Shown here piece after piece: positions 46,817 to 55,694 of a stretch of DNA of 64,000 nucleotides. This DNA is from Acinetobacter soli (lineage in GTDB: Bacteria; Pseudomonadota; Gammaproteobacteria; Pseudomonadales; Moraxellaceae), in NCBI RefSeq assembly GCF_000760595.1, contig NZ_BBNM01000007.1:62001-126000 (forward strand), written 5' to 3'. Below the pieces are notes generated by a model that saw only the letters and a list, made by a program, of their open reading frames with translations, was not told where the DNA came from and ran no database searches. Both the position numbers and the translations under genes were made by a program. How positions within the stretch are numbered: position 1 is the first letter of the stretch; every line of letters starts with the position of its first letter.

Positions 46817-46890
46817 TGGCAGAGGATCAAGGACTCGAACCTTGACGAACGGTTTTGGAGACCGTCATGCTACCATTACACCAATCCTCT
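46817..46890 (-). tRNA. tRNA-Trp(CCA)
   Basis: 74 nt on the minus strand with encoded CCA. The acceptor AGAGGAT pairs with ATCCTCT, the anticodon stem-loop ACGGT-CTCCAAA-ACCGT gives anticodon CCA, and the T-arm is CAAGG/CCTTG. The discriminator G73, with A1-T72 and G2-C71, agrees with tryptophan identity. The D-arm is short and weak (GTGT/GCAT with one or two wobbles). It sits between the two tRNA-Leu genes. Confidence 0.88.
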
Positions 46891-46940
46891 TTAACATCTT
46901 ACCTGTTTTCAGGTCACTTAAAACTACTTCAGTTTTAAGT

Positions 46941-47025
46941 TGGTGGGGGCGAAGAGACTCGAACTCTTACACCTTGCGGCGCTGGAACCTAAATCCAGTG
47001 CGTCTACCAATTTCGCCACGCCCCC
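46941..47025 (-). tRNA. tRNA-Leu(TAG), copy 2
   Basis: 85 nt on the minus strand, identical to 46706-46790. It is the first gene of the cluster and lies just behind the promoter at 47037-47065. Confidence 0.96.
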
Positions 47026-47036
47026 GATGGCTGTGT

Positions 47037-47065
47037 ATATTATCGATAAGGTTTCATGATGACAA
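47037..47065 (-). promoter_or_regulatory. Sigma-70 promoter of the tRNA Leu-Trp-Leu cluster
   Basis: Minus strand: -35 TTGTCA (47065-47060), 17-bp spacer, -10 TAATAT (47042-47037), 11 bases before the first tRNA-Leu. Confidence 0.8.
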
Positions 47066-47127
47066 GTCTTTTTTTCAAAAAAACAACCGGTTGATTAAAT
47101 AAAAATCAAATCAAAGGCTTATGTTTA

Positions 47128-47916
47128 TTATATCGTCAATTTTAGCTGATCAAATGTACATTTTGCTTCACTTACCGATGTAAATCGCTGTGAAAACTGT
47201 TTTTTTAAAAGTCCATCAAGTAAAGGATAAAGCCCTGAATATTCATGTACTAGCTGTAAATCGAATGTTTGACAATGCAAATATGCCCACTCTCGATAAC
47301 TTTTTGCAGTTAATCGGGTGTGATTCAACCATTCATAAAGCATCACTCCCAGTGCATATAAATCACTACCGATACTCTTTTGTGCCCCATGAAACAACTC
47401 AGGTGCCATATAGCGCGGGGTTGCCGTTATACCTGGTGGTGGATGCATGGAGGCAGAATCACTTTGCTCAAAATCGATCAAGCAAACGCGATTATTGAAT
47501 ATTACACAGTGATCTGGCTTTAGATCGCCATGAATGCAGCCAGATTGTTCATAGTCATGCAAGCAATCGAGCAACTGCTCAATCCGCTTTACCACGATGT
47601 TAAATGAAAGTTCATGCACGCTTACAGCAAACATTGAACTTGCATGCGGTAAAATCAGAATATCTCCAGTGGTTCGCTCTTGACCAAGCATGCCTAATGT
47701 CTCAATTCGCGCTGGCAGAATATGGCTTATATGGTTAATGGCCCATTGATAAAATCCAATTTCATTGTGAAAGCCTGCTTCTGTCTCAGCATGAGACTCT
47801 GCAATTTGTGCTTTGAGCCAGTATTGCTGCCCTTCTGCACGAAATTGATATAAACGGCGCCCTAACGCAAAACGATGACTATGCGTGTGTAATATCAGCT
47901 CATGATCGTTAAACAT
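47128..47916 (-). CDS. Atypical Ser/Thr protein kinase-like protein
   Basis: A 262-residue protein with a eukaryotic-type kinase fold. The likely ATP lysine is Lys 35 (QYWLKAQ), with a helix-C Glu in ETEAGFHNEIGFYQ. The catalytic loop is HGDLKPDH (129-136) with Asp 131, but His replaces the usual Asn. The metal motif is DFE (148-150) in place of DFG. An APE motif is present (ATPRYMAPELFHG), then SDLYALGVMLYEWL. The glycine loop is poor. It may therefore be a low-activity kinase or a pseudokinase. It starts three bases after the patatin stop codon, so the two are co-translated. The target is unknown. Confidence 0.82.
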   Translation of the reverse strand: MFNDHELILHTHSHRFALGRRLYQFRAEGQQYWLKAQIAESHAETEAGFHNEIGFYQWAINHISHILPARIETLGMLGQERTTGDILILPHASSMFAVSVHELSFNIVVKRIEQLLDCLHDYEQSGCIHGDLKPDHCVIFNNRVCLIDFEQSDSASMHPPPGITATPRYMAPELFHGAQKSIGSDLYALGVMLYEWLNHTRLTAKSYREWAYLHCQTFDLQLVHEYSGLYPLLDGLLKKQFSQRFTSVSEAKCTFDQLKLTI

Positions 47917-47919
47917 CGG

Positions 47920-49425
47920 TTATGCGCTGAGTGGCTTACGCTGAGTCGTACTTCCCTTTTGATATTCAAGCACTTCAATACAGTGCTGAATGGTTTTACC
48001 AATTCGGGCATAAGTCTCAATAGCAGAAAGTTTTGGCCATGTTGCACGCTCTCCTTGCTGCTGAAGTAGCTTGAACAGATGTGGGCGTGGGTTTTGCAGC
48101 ATATATTTGTACTGGCGCAGATTGAACGGTGCAATAATATTCACATCACCATAATATCGCTGCCCCATGATTCCATAGCCATGATCAAGCAAGCGGCGTA
48201 CCGGTGCTACTGTGCCTAAGCGCTCGCGAGTAAAATCCATAATCCCCAGCGATATGACTTTTCCTTGGCGACGAAGAATTCGCTGAGGCCAGCTTAAAAT
48301 ATCCTTTCGATAGCGAGAAATGTCGCTTTGCATAAACGGCACCACATGCGGATTAACCTGACTGGCAATGGTGTAATTCAAATTATAAAGACGCGACATT
48401 TTTTCTTGCGGGAAATCACTTCTTACGCTGCCATCCACCCATCTAGTATTGGCCATGTAGGGCGTATGCTCACCATCACGGTTTTTACTGGTCAGGCGAA
48501 CTGCTGGAAAGAGCACCGGAACAGCACATGAGGCCAGCACAGCACTCCAGACCAGCAGATTTGGTGCCGTGTAAGCATTCATAATGCGGGCATTTTGAGA
48601 ACCATCATACGGCGCAACCGCTACATTAATATGCAAGCCTGATTTTTCTAAAGCCTCAGAAAAGGTCAGGTCTCCCAAGTTTTCAATCAGAAAAGTTTTA
48701 AGGTATTTGACATCTGCAAGCCCACCATTACCTCTAAGCAAATCTTTTGTATCCCGAAAGCGAAAAGCCTCACTAAAAAAAGTCTCGCCGGCCAAAATGC
48801 GCTGAAACTCCGATGGGCTCGATGTTCCAAGCATACCGGCCATAATGGCACCTGCGCTCGAACCCGATAGCACTTTCGGCATTAAGTCTTGTTCCATCAG
48901 TGCTTTACACACACCACTATGAAATAAGCCCAATGTGGCACCACCTGAGAACATCAGTGCTGGCTGTCCATAGGTTTTTTGACAATTTTTAAAAAAACGG
49001 ATTTTTTCTGCATGGGTAAGCGTCTGGCATTGACTGCCTGCGACAAACGCCAGTGACGCAGACACTTCTTCAATATAATCTTCAATAATTTGTTTGGTGC
49101 CTACGTAAGTCGAGGCAAACAGCATCGGGTGTCCAATATTGGCAATGTCGTGTGTTAATCCTTCTTGTAGCAAATAAACCGTATCTAACACATGTTGTTG
49201 CAATCTAAATTTACGTAGTAAATTCAACCGATACGAGATCAGTTCCGCATCGAAATAAGGCGAGCTGTTATCAAATTTCCACTCTTGCGATCCTGTTTCT
49301 TCGTCGAGTTGCAAGGCAATCGACTTCCACTCCGAATAGGTTTCAGCATTTTTTAATTGATATTTTAATTTCTTGATACGATATGCCTGATAGGGATTCA
49401 TATCCGTTTTTTTCATAGCGAACAT
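47920..49425 (-). CDS. Patatin-like phospholipase with N-terminal DUF3336
   Basis: A 501-residue serine lipase of the patatin fold. An N-terminal DUF3336 helical region (about 1-145, AYRIKKLKYQLKNAETYSEW) is followed by the patatin domain. The oxyanion loop is SGGATLGLFHSGV (160-172), the nucleophile Ser 190 is in GSSAG, and the catalytic Asp is in WVDGSVRSDFP. No signal peptide is visible, so it probably acts in the cytosol or on the inner face of the membrane, on lipid esters. This architecture resembles eukaryotic triacylglycerol lipases of the Tgl3/4/SDP1 type. The downstream kinase-like gene may regulate it. Confidence 0.92.
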   Translation of the reverse strand: MFAMKKTDMNPYQAYRIKKLKYQLKNAETYSEWKSIALQLDEETGSQEWKFDNSSPYFDAELISYRLNLLRKFRLQQHVLDTVYLLQEGLTHDIANIGHPMLFASTYVGTKQIIEDYIEEVSASLAFVAGSQCQTLTHAEKIRFFKNCQKTYGQPALMFSGGATLGLFHSGVCKALMEQDLMPKVLSGSSAGAIMAGMLGTSSPSEFQRILAGETFFSEAFRFRDTKDLLRGNGGLADVKYLKTFLIENLGDLTFSEALEKSGLHINVAVAPYDGSQNARIMNAYTAPNLLVWSAVLASCAVPVLFPAVRLTSKNRDGEHTPYMANTRWVDGSVRSDFPQEKMSRLYNLNYTIASQVNPHVVPFMQSDISRYRKDILSWPQRILRRQGKVISLGIMDFTRERLGTVAPVRRLLDHGYGIMGQRYYGDVNIIAPFNLRQYKYMLQNPRPHLFKLLQQQGERATWPKLSAIETYARIGKTIQHCIEVLEYQKGSTTQRKPLSA

Positions 49426-49477
49426 ACCATGTCCTATAGGATGAGTGGTTTCAAAACTATGCTACAGCAATCGGATT

Positions 49478-49513
49478 TGATCAATTGCGAAAATGTTCTT
49501 GTGATCAATTGAT
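49478..49513. promoter_or_regulatory. Direct repeats in the patatin / DUF815 divergent promoter
   Basis: TGATCAATTG occurs at 49478-49487 and again at 49502-49511, 24 bp apart. The first copy contains the palindrome TTGATCAA (49477-49484) and the second ATCAATTGAT (49504-49513). The position, centred between two divergent genes, suggests an operator. Confidence 0.45.
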
Positions 49514-49591
49514 TCACAATCAACCCTTTAAAAGCCACGCAAGTCGATATACTCTTTGAGCTATTCTGTTTGATACATATCGACCTCTACT

Positions 49592-50467
49592 ATGGCAAGT
49601 TTCGATTTACCCGATCATCTGATTGAGACCTTATCTCGTGTTTTAAATCAGTTACAGCAGACTTTACCTGAGCTACCTCAAGCACCCGATTTTTCGGCGC
49701 CCGCATTTAAATGGCAAGATCGACAATTAAAGCCGATCTATACGCCCAAGACATTTCGACTCGATGACTTAAAAGGCATTGAAGCTCAAAAGAAAAAAAT
49801 CGTACAAAATACCTTACAGTTTCTGCACGGCTTTCCAGCAAACGATATTTTGCTCACGGGCTCTCGAGGCACGGGAAAATCTTCAATTGTGCGCGCGCTT
49901 TTAACTGAATATATGGCTGAGGGTTTACGCCTGATTGAAATTGAGCGTGATGATTTAAGCGATCTTCCGCTTATTCAAAAAATCATTGCCGAGCGGCCAG
50001 AAAAATTTATTGTCTATTGCGACGATTTAGCATTTAACGCTGAAGATGAAAATTATCGCAGCCTGAAGAGTGTATTAGATGGCTCACTTCAGTCTGGTTC
50101 AAACAATTTTATTATCTATGCCACCAGTAACCGTCGTCATTTACTGCCTGAATTTATGCATGAAAATACACCGGTCACTAAAGTTGATGTTCCTCAGTAC
50201 AAAGAACTACACCCTCAAGAAGCCATCGAAGAAAAAATTTCACTCTCAGATCGCTTTGGTTTATGGCTTTCTTTTTATCCGATGGATCAAAACTTGTACC
50301 TTGAAATTGTCGAGCACTACATTGCACAAGCAGGTCTTGCATTTGATGAATCAGTTCGTGCCGAAAGCTTACGCTGGAGTCAGTCACGCGGACAACGTTC
50401 AGGCCGAGCAGCGTATCAGTTTTCCAAGCACTGGATCGGATCGCAGCAACTTCACCAAAATTGTTAG
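49592..50467 (+). CDS. DUF815 P-loop ATPase
   Basis: A 291-residue AAA-type ATPase of the DUF815 family. The N-terminal helical part is followed by FRLDDLKGIEAQKKKIVQNT, Walker A GSRGTGKS (90-97), Walker B KFIVYCDDLAF, and a sensor segment NFIIYATSNRRHLLPE. The C-terminus contains SDRFGLWLSFYPMDQ and a basic end (WSQSRGQRSGRAAYQF). The family is widespread and resembles DnaA/IstB-type ATPases, but its role is unknown. It is divergent from the patatin-kinase pair, with operator-like repeats in between. Confidence 0.9.
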   Translation: MASFDLPDHLIETLSRVLNQLQQTLPELPQAPDFSAPAFKWQDRQLKPIYTPKTFRLDDLKGIEAQKKKIVQNTLQFLHGFPANDILLTGSRGTGKSSIVRALLTEYMAEGLRLIEIERDDLSDLPLIQKIIAERPEKFIVYCDDLAFNAEDENYRSLKSVLDGSLQSGSNNFIIYATSNRRHLLPEFMHENTPVTKVDVPQYKELHPQEAIEEKISLSDRFGLWLSFYPMDQNLYLEIVEHYIAQAGLAFDESVRAESLRWSQSRGQRSGRAAYQFSKHWIGSQQLHQNC

Positions 50468-50584
50468 ACAATTCATCTGAATTTACGTCCTGTTATGACC
50501 CGAAACTGACATCAATAGCCCTGTAGCCTGTCTTGTTATCGCCTCTAAAATAGCCATAGACATGATAAGAAGATAGGCAATCCA

Positions 50585-51727
50585 ATGAATATTTTCTCTG
50601 CGCCCAATAAGAATGCTAGAACAGCGTGGCTTGCTAAAGCCATATATCACCTCTACCCCATCTTTCAGTTTTCAGAAGCATCCAGTTCGCATTCAGATCT
50701 CAGATCGATTATTCAACCTTATCTCAATGATGAGCGTTACCATTACGCCCAATATCAGTTTTGTTTTCCCAATCTGATTCAGCCTGAAACATTTCTGAAT
50801 GTACGTGCAAGCTTTGGAGAATCTGGGCTTTATGGTCTAGATACACATAACGCCTCTGCCACAGATCCAATTGCAGATGTTCAGCTAGCCTATAACTGTC
50901 ATTTATTGGATAGCACAATCAACTCCAGCGATTCATTTCATAAGGCTGATGTAATCTCGAGCACAGATAAATTACTTTTGGGACAACAGCTATTGATTGA
51001 GGGCAACTCTCCCACCTTTAAAATTAAAGGTGAATCTTCATCGCTTCGCTATGAAATTGAGGTTTCGCTATGCAGCCCTGTATCTTGGTTAGCCAAATCT
51101 TGGCTCTACGATCATTTAAATTGTATGACACGTTATAGCGGTTATATACAGACCAATTCAAAACATGATGAGGTGCAAGGAACAGGCACTTTTGATTTTG
51201 TGCGAAGTGCACTTGCATCTACACCCAATAGTTATGCACGAGAGCTTATCGGCAGCTTACCCGTCTATTTTGTTACGCAGCATATGCTTAATTTAGATGC
51301 GCAGACACAAGTGATTTTTTATCGTATGGATTTAGCAGGCAAGCCGCTTTGCAATACGGTATTGATACGGCATAGCGGTGGTTTATGCGAGGTCTATGAT
51401 GATGTTATTTTTTCTGTCATTCAGTATCAACCGTCTCCTATGCAATCCCCCAACGGACACGACACCTTAGTCGCTGAGCAATTCGAATGGACTGTTTATG
51501 ACAATAATGGTGATGTGCGGCTTTCTGTCTACGCCCAACTTCACTCCCTGCCTTACACAGGCTATGGCCAAGGCTACATGGCAGGTTTTAAATTTAAAGC
51601 ACAACAGCTCAATTCTGTAAGTCATGGTCATGGCATGATGGCGCATGTCGATATAATGGATCGACAAAATTTAGATCAGAAATCATTCAATGAGCAGTAC
51701 GGCGGTGAATTCATGCCAAAAACCTAG
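50585..51727 (+). CDS. Conserved protein of unknown function (380 residues)
   Basis: I do not recognise this protein with certainty. It may belong to the group filed as DUF6670, from memory only. It has no signal peptide or membrane helix. Secondary structure looks beta-rich from about 130 to 340, with alternating hydrophobic strands (FKIKGESSSLRYEIEVSLCS, then FEWTVYDNNGDVRLSVYAQL), and a Gly/Tyr-rich turn YTGYGQGYMAGF near residue 325. This layout recalls lipocalin-like AttH/CrtC folds that bind hydrophobic ligands. It has its own terminator and stands alone between the DUF815 gene and tsaD. Confidence 0.7.
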   Translation: MNIFSAPNKNARTAWLAKAIYHLYPIFQFSEASSSHSDLRSIIQPYLNDERYHYAQYQFCFPNLIQPETFLNVRASFGESGLYGLDTHNASATDPIADVQLAYNCHLLDSTINSSDSFHKADVISSTDKLLLGQQLLIEGNSPTFKIKGESSSLRYEIEVSLCSPVSWLAKSWLYDHLNCMTRYSGYIQTNSKHDEVQGTGTFDFVRSALASTPNSYARELIGSLPVYFVTQHMLNLDAQTQVIFYRMDLAGKPLCNTVLIRHSGGLCEVYDDVIFSVIQYQPSPMQSPNGHDTLVAEQFEWTVYDNNGDVRLSVYAQLHSLPYTGYGQGYMAGFKFKAQQLNSVSHGHGMMAHVDIMDRQNLDQKSFNEQYGGEFMPKT

Positions 51728-51746
51728 GATACTCCTGCTATACAAT

Positions 51747-51777
51747 AAAAAAGGCATCTTGATAAAGATGCCTTTTT
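51747..51777. terminator. Bidirectional terminator between the 380-residue gene and tsaD
   Basis: AAGGCATCTT (51751-51760), loop GATA, AAGATGCCTT (51765-51774), flanked by A and T runs. Confidence 0.9.
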
Positions 51778-51792
51778 ACAACATGGTCAGGA

Positions 51793-52815
51793 TCATTGAT
51801 TGGTTTGCGCTGGATGAGACAACTCGGTCATGGGCCAACGCGGTGTTGTGGTCACGACAAGATTGTCATGCTGACCACATTTCAAACGCTGATAACCAGC
51901 AAACGCAATCATGGCGCCGTTGTCGGTACAGAGTGCAGGTTCTGCGTAATAGACCTGTGCTTTAATTTTAGCTAACGAGTGCTCTAAACGTTCCCGCAAA
52001 CGCACATTGGCACTCACACCACCCGCAATTACCAAGCGTTTTAAGCCCGTTTGCTTAAGTGCCTTAACAGATTTTTTTACTAATGTATCAACAATCGCTT
52101 CTTGAAAAGACGCCGCAATATCGGCATCGCGTTGTTCTTCTCCTAATTTTTTCAATTGCACCGAAACCGCTGTTTTCAGACCGCTAAAAGAAAAATCTAG
52201 TCCTTGATGTAACATTGGACGCGGAAACTCAAATGCTTCGGGATTGCCTTGTAAAGCCAGTTTGGCAATATTTGGCCCGCCCGGGTAAGGCAATCCCATC
52301 ATTTTCGCAACTTTATCAAAGGCCTCACCTGCTGCATCATCAATAGACTCACCCAGTAATTCATATTTTCCAATATCATAGGCCGCCATCAACTGGGTAT
52401 GGCCGCCAGAGACCAACAGCGCAACAAAAGGAAATTCGGGCGGTGTTGCAGAAAGCAGCGGTGCAAGCATATGACCTTCCATATGGTGCACGCCAATTGC
52501 CGGCTTATTTAAAGCAAATGCCAAACTACGACCAAATAAGGCGCCGGTCATGAGTGCGCCCATCAGGCCCGGACCACGGGTGTAGGCCACTGCATCAATT
52601 TGTGATTTTTTAATTTGGCTGTCATTTAAAAGCTGATTCAGAAGTGGAATCATTTTTCTGACATGATCGCGTGATGCCAGCTCAGGCACCACACCACCAT
52701 ATTCTGCATGGAGTTTAATCTGACTGTAGAGGACCTGTCCGAGTAGCCCTCGTTCGCTATCATAAAGCGCCAGACCCGTTTCATCACACGATGTTTCAAG
52801 ACCCAAAACAATCAT
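51793..52815 (-). CDS. tsaD: tRNA N6-adenosine threonylcarbamoyltransferase
   Basis: TsaD, with TsaB and TsaE, transfers threonylcarbamoyl to A37 of ANN-decoding tRNAs, which include the tRNA-Asn genes in this window. The 340-residue Kae1/TsaD fold starts [17 protein letters not shown]. The metal motif is HHMEGH ([14 protein letters not shown]). [30 protein letters not shown] and [17 protein letters not shown] follow in the family order. It is divergent from rpsU, as in many gammaproteobacteria. Confidence 0.98.
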   Translation of the reverse strand: MIVLGLETSCDETGLALYDSERGLLGQVLYSQIKLHAEYGGVVPELASRDHVRKMIPLLNQLLNDSQIKKSQIDAVAYTRGPGLMGALMTGALFGRSLAFALNKPAIGVHHMEGHMLAPLLSATPPEFPFVALLVSGGHTQLMAAYDIGKYELLGESIDDAAGEAFDKVAKMMGLPYPGGPNIAKLALQGNPEAFEFPRPMLHQGLDFSFSGLKTAVSVQLKKLGEEQRDADIAASFQEAIVDTLVKKSVKALKQTGLKRLVIAGGVSANVRLRERLEHSLAKIKAQVYYAEPALCTDNGAMIAFAGYQRLKCGQHDNLVVTTTPRWPMTELSHPAQTNQ

Positions 52816-52905
52816 TTAACCGCCTATTACATGCTACAAAAATTGTGTCATCGCTATTATAGACTTGTGATATCAGTTGTAAATGAGTAAAATACTGACC
52901 TTCAC

Positions 52906-52934
52906 TTGTCATCTAGTGCAATCGTGCGTTAGAT
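52906..52934 (+). promoter_or_regulatory. Probable sigma-70 promoter of rpsU
   Basis: -35 TTGTCA (52906-52911), 17-bp spacer, -10 TTAGAT (52929-52934), 26 bp before the rpsU start codon. Confidence 0.55.
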
Positions 52935-52960
52935 GTTATCCATAATCTAGAGGATTTTAC

Positions 52961-53176
52961 ATGCCACAAGTTAAGTTGAAAGAAGGCGAGCCAGTTGACG
53001 TAGCAATCCGTCGTTTCAAGCGTTCATGCGAGAAAGCGGGTGTTTTGGCTGACGTTCGTAAGCGCGAGTTCTACGAAAAACCGACTCAAGAACGTAAACG
53101 CAAAAAAGCTGCTGCTGTTAAACGCTACCAAAAGAAATTGGCGCGTGAATCTGTTCGCACTACTCGCCTTTACTAA
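52961..53176 (+). CDS. rpsU: 30S ribosomal protein bS21
   Basis: bS21 sits near the 3' end of 16S rRNA on the 30S platform and helps initiation. The 71-residue basic protein has the family sequence: [20 protein letters not shown], then [26 protein letters not shown] precedes the start. In enterobacteria it leads rpsU-dnaG-rpoD; here the next gene is yqeY, the common arrangement in Acinetobacter. No terminator separates them. Confidence 0.99.
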
Positions 53177-53203
53177 TTAATTTGTGATTGACTGCCTAAA
53201 AAG

Positions 53204-53656
53204 ATGACGACGATGACTTTAAAAGACCAGATTACTGACGTATTAAAAACTTCAATGCGTGCCAAAGAAATGGCAACAGTAATGGTGATTCGTGGTCTTC
53301 AGGCAGCAATTAAGCAAATCGAAGTCGATGAGCGCAAAGAGCTTGACGACGCGCAAGTTCTTGCGGTCATTGAAAAGCAAATTAAACAGCGTAAAGAATC
53401 GATCAAAGCCTTTGAAGGCGCTGGTCGTGATGATTTAGCTAGTAAAGAGCAAGCCGAGATTGAGGTTATTTCTCAATTTCTACCAGAAGCTATGACTGAG
53501 GAAGCGCTTGACTCTCTCATTGAGCAAACGATTGCTGCTCAAGGTGCTACTAGCATGAAAGATATGGGTAAGGTGATGAATTCTCTACGTCCGATCATAG
53601 CCGGGCGTGCCGATCCTGCACAAGTCTCTTCCAAAATCAAAGCCAAATTGAGTTAA
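53204..53656 (+). CDS. yqeY: GatB/YqeY domain-containing protein
   Basis: A 150-residue helical protein homologous to the C-terminal tail domain of GatB, which binds tRNA in the amidotransferase. Family marks are the charged helices KEMATVMVIRGLQAAIKQIE, EKQIKQRKESIKAFEGAGR, the QFLPEAMTEEAL motif and the C-terminal MKDMGKVMNSLRPIIAGRAD. Standalone YqeY has no settled function. It lies 27 bp after rpsU and is co-oriented. ATG 53213 is an alternative start that trims three residues. Confidence 0.93.
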   Translation: MTTMTLKDQITDVLKTSMRAKEMATVMVIRGLQAAIKQIEVDERKELDDAQVLAVIEKQIKQRKESIKAFEGAGRDDLASKEQAEIEVISQFLPEAMTEEALDSLIEQTIAAQGATSMKDMGKVMNSLRPIIAGRADPAQVSSKIKAKLS

Positions 53657-53665
53657 TAGAAAAAC

Positions 53666-54028
53666 TTAATTAAACGTACACTCAATATTGTAGGCTTTTA
53701 CCAGTTGCATCTCCTTCGATGCCAATACTTGTTGAATCAAATCCTGTTTGGTCAAACGAGCATAAGATAGCGGTAAATCTCCACGATACTTCTCTGTAAC
53801 TGCGTACATATGATCAATGTACTGATCGATCATGCCACAATACTGTGCTTTTTGCGCATCGTTAAATCCAGTTTGTTTCGGATTGAGTGATCGCAGGAAA
53901 GTTTTCATTTGTTCACTGTACTGCTTGGATATTTTATCTACCGCATTTAAATAGCGTTCAGGCATTGCAGCATGCCCCTGCTGCATCACCACACAAAAAA
54001 CCACAACGAGTATCTGATTCAATTTCAT
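53666..54028 (-). CDS. Small secreted protein of unknown function
   Basis: I do not recognise a family. From ATG 54028 it has 120 residues, with a clear signal peptide (hydrophobic QILVVVFCVVM, cleavage near QQGHA, residue 20). The mature part of about 100 residues is helical and charged and contains two Cys (QYCGMIDQ and NIECTFN), which could form one disulfide in the periplasm. A TTG at 54037 would add three residues. It lies 9 bp from the convergent yqeY end and downstream of the M48 protease gene on the same strand. Confidence 0.75.
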   Translation of the reverse strand: MKLNQILVVVFCVVMQQGHAAMPERYLNAVDKISKQYSEQMKTFLRSLNPKQTGFNDAQKAQYCGMIDQYIDHMYAVTEKYRGDLPLSYARLTKQDLIQQVLASKEMQLVKAYNIECTFN

Positions 54029-54125
54029 TATTTTCAATTATTTCATTCATCTTCGGTTTAATTTTTAAAAGTATAAAAGATTTAGAGAGCTGTTACTTAC
54101 TCATGATGCTTTTTAACATTTATTT

Positions 54126-55577
54126 TTAAATGTTTAAAGCATGGTCAGCCTGCATTTCTTTTAAACGTTGATGAATCCGCGCAGATAAAGCAGCATTAGT
54201 TGTCGCCAAACGCTGAGCATGCAGCATCGATTTAATTGCGTTTTCTTCATTGCCTGACCAAAACTGTACTTCAGCCCGATACCGCAAAGCATTGATTTGA
54301 TTGACTGAAGTCTGTGGCTGAAGTGCTGCGGCTTGCTGCATCAGGCGCCATGCCTCGATATCTCTCGGATTTTGATTAATAAACTTTTGTACCAGTTGTT
54401 GCGCCTGCGATGGTTTACTTTGTTGAATATAAACAGTTGCAAGCTTATAACTCAATGCACGATTTTCTGGCATCACCTTCTGTGCTGCATTGATAACAGC
54501 GTAAGCCTGCTCATACTTATGTTGATCCAAATACACATCGGTTTGAATTAGAGCAAACAAAGTATGCTGCTTGAGCGAATCTGGAAGGCTATCGAGGACA
54601 TTTTGCGTAGCCTGACTATCACCCCGATTTAAATAAAACGCAGCAAGCCCAAACTTCGCTTCATTGTTGCCTTGTTTTACGATTGTTTTAAGTTGCTCTT
54701 CCGTCGCTTGATTCGAAACGGCCGCTGTGTACCATTTTAATATTTGAAAATTCGGATCATATAAACTATGCGTCACTTTAGGCAATTGATTCGCTCTTAA
54801 TCGTGCCTCGCTCATTCGCTCGGTGGTGAGTGGATGAGTCATCCAGAAATCGGGTAAAAACCCAATCCCAACACTAGAGCGCTGCATGGTTTCAAAAAAA
54901 TCGGCCATACTTTGCGGATTATAACCAGCAGCATACATATATTGCATGCCAATTCGGTCTGCTTCACGCTCTTGATTACGGCTATAGGTCAGTTGTTTAT
55001 CAATGAGAGCTGCTTGCGTTCCCAACATCAGTGCAGAGCCTGCTTCACCATTCGATTTAGTCGCCAGTGCCGCCCCCACCAATATGCCTGCAAGCGCCAG
55101 TAATCCTTGCCCCTTAAATGCTTCTTGAGAACGGCTATAATGCCGCTGCGTAACGTGTGCCACTTCATGCGCCATCACACCAGCGACTTCATCAATATTT
55201 TGCGCATTGGCAATGAGGCCAGTATTGAGTGCAAATAGGCCACCGGGCACAGCAAAGGCGTTAATTTGAGGGCTTTTCAGTATCACTAAACCGACGGGCT
55301 GGCTCATTTGAGTTTGCCCTAAAATTCGGAAAAAAATCTGGGCATATTGATCTTGCAACCATGGATCATGCATAACAGGTAATTGTTTCTGAATTTCCCG
55401 ATATACTTTTTCACCAATCTGTTTTTCTTTTTGTTGATCGATCAAACCCACGCCGCTTGAAATCTCAGGCACATCAAAATGCACGCTATGATCAGCAAAA
55501 TTAAAATCGGAATGTGCCGATGCTAGGGTGGCAACCGCAGTGACTCCCAGAATCATGATGCTACGTTTCAACTTCAC
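54126..55577 (-). CDS. BepA-like M48 metalloprotease with TPR domain
   Basis: A 483-residue periplasmic protease of the BepA/YfgC family, which helps assemble or degrade LptD and BAM substrates. A signal peptide ends at about residue 21 (ATLASAHS). The M48 domain has the zinc motif HEVAH (VAGVMAHEVAHVTQRH), the third ligand Glu in READR, and THPLTTERM. TPRs start at about 300 (AKFGLAAFYLNRGDSQATQ, ALSYKLATVYIQQSKPSQAQ). The start is GTG 55577, retaining the basic KLKR before the signal helix; ATG 55556 is the alternative. Confidence 0.93.
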   Translation of the reverse strand: MKLKRSIMILGVTAVATLASAHSDFNFADHSVHFDVPEISSGVGLIDQQKEKQIGEKVYREIQKQLPVMHDPWLQDQYAQIFFRILGQTQMSQPVGLVILKSPQINAFAVPGGLFALNTGLIANAQNIDEVAGVMAHEVAHVTQRHYSRSQEAFKGQGLLALAGILVGAALATKSNGEAGSALMLGTQAALIDKQLTYSRNQEREADRIGMQYMYAAGYNPQSMADFFETMQRSSVGIGFLPDFWMTHPLTTERMSEARLRANQLPKVTHSLYDPNFQILKWYTAAVSNQATEEQLKTIVKQGNNEAKFGLAAFYLNRGDSQATQNVLDSLPDSLKQHTLFALIQTDVYLDQHKYEQAYAVINAAQKVMPENRALSYKLATVYIQQSKPSQAQQLVQKFINQNPRDIEAWRLMQQAAALQPQTSVNQINALRYRAEVQFWSGNEENAIKSMLHAQRLATTNAALSARIHQRLKEMQADHALNI

Positions 55578-55694
55578 ACTCAGGCCGAACGAATTTTTAG
55601 TACTATAGCATCCACAACATTCGTAAAGTGCTACAAAGTGTTAGAAGAGTTTAATCATGATTCTTTTACAGTGAAGCCGTTATTGCTTTAAAAA

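Noticed and set aside
46574..47102. Two open frames over the tRNA-Leu/Trp cluster
   Set aside because: Both contain GRRDSNSYTLRRWNLNPVRL, which is the antisense translation of the tRNA-Leu genes.
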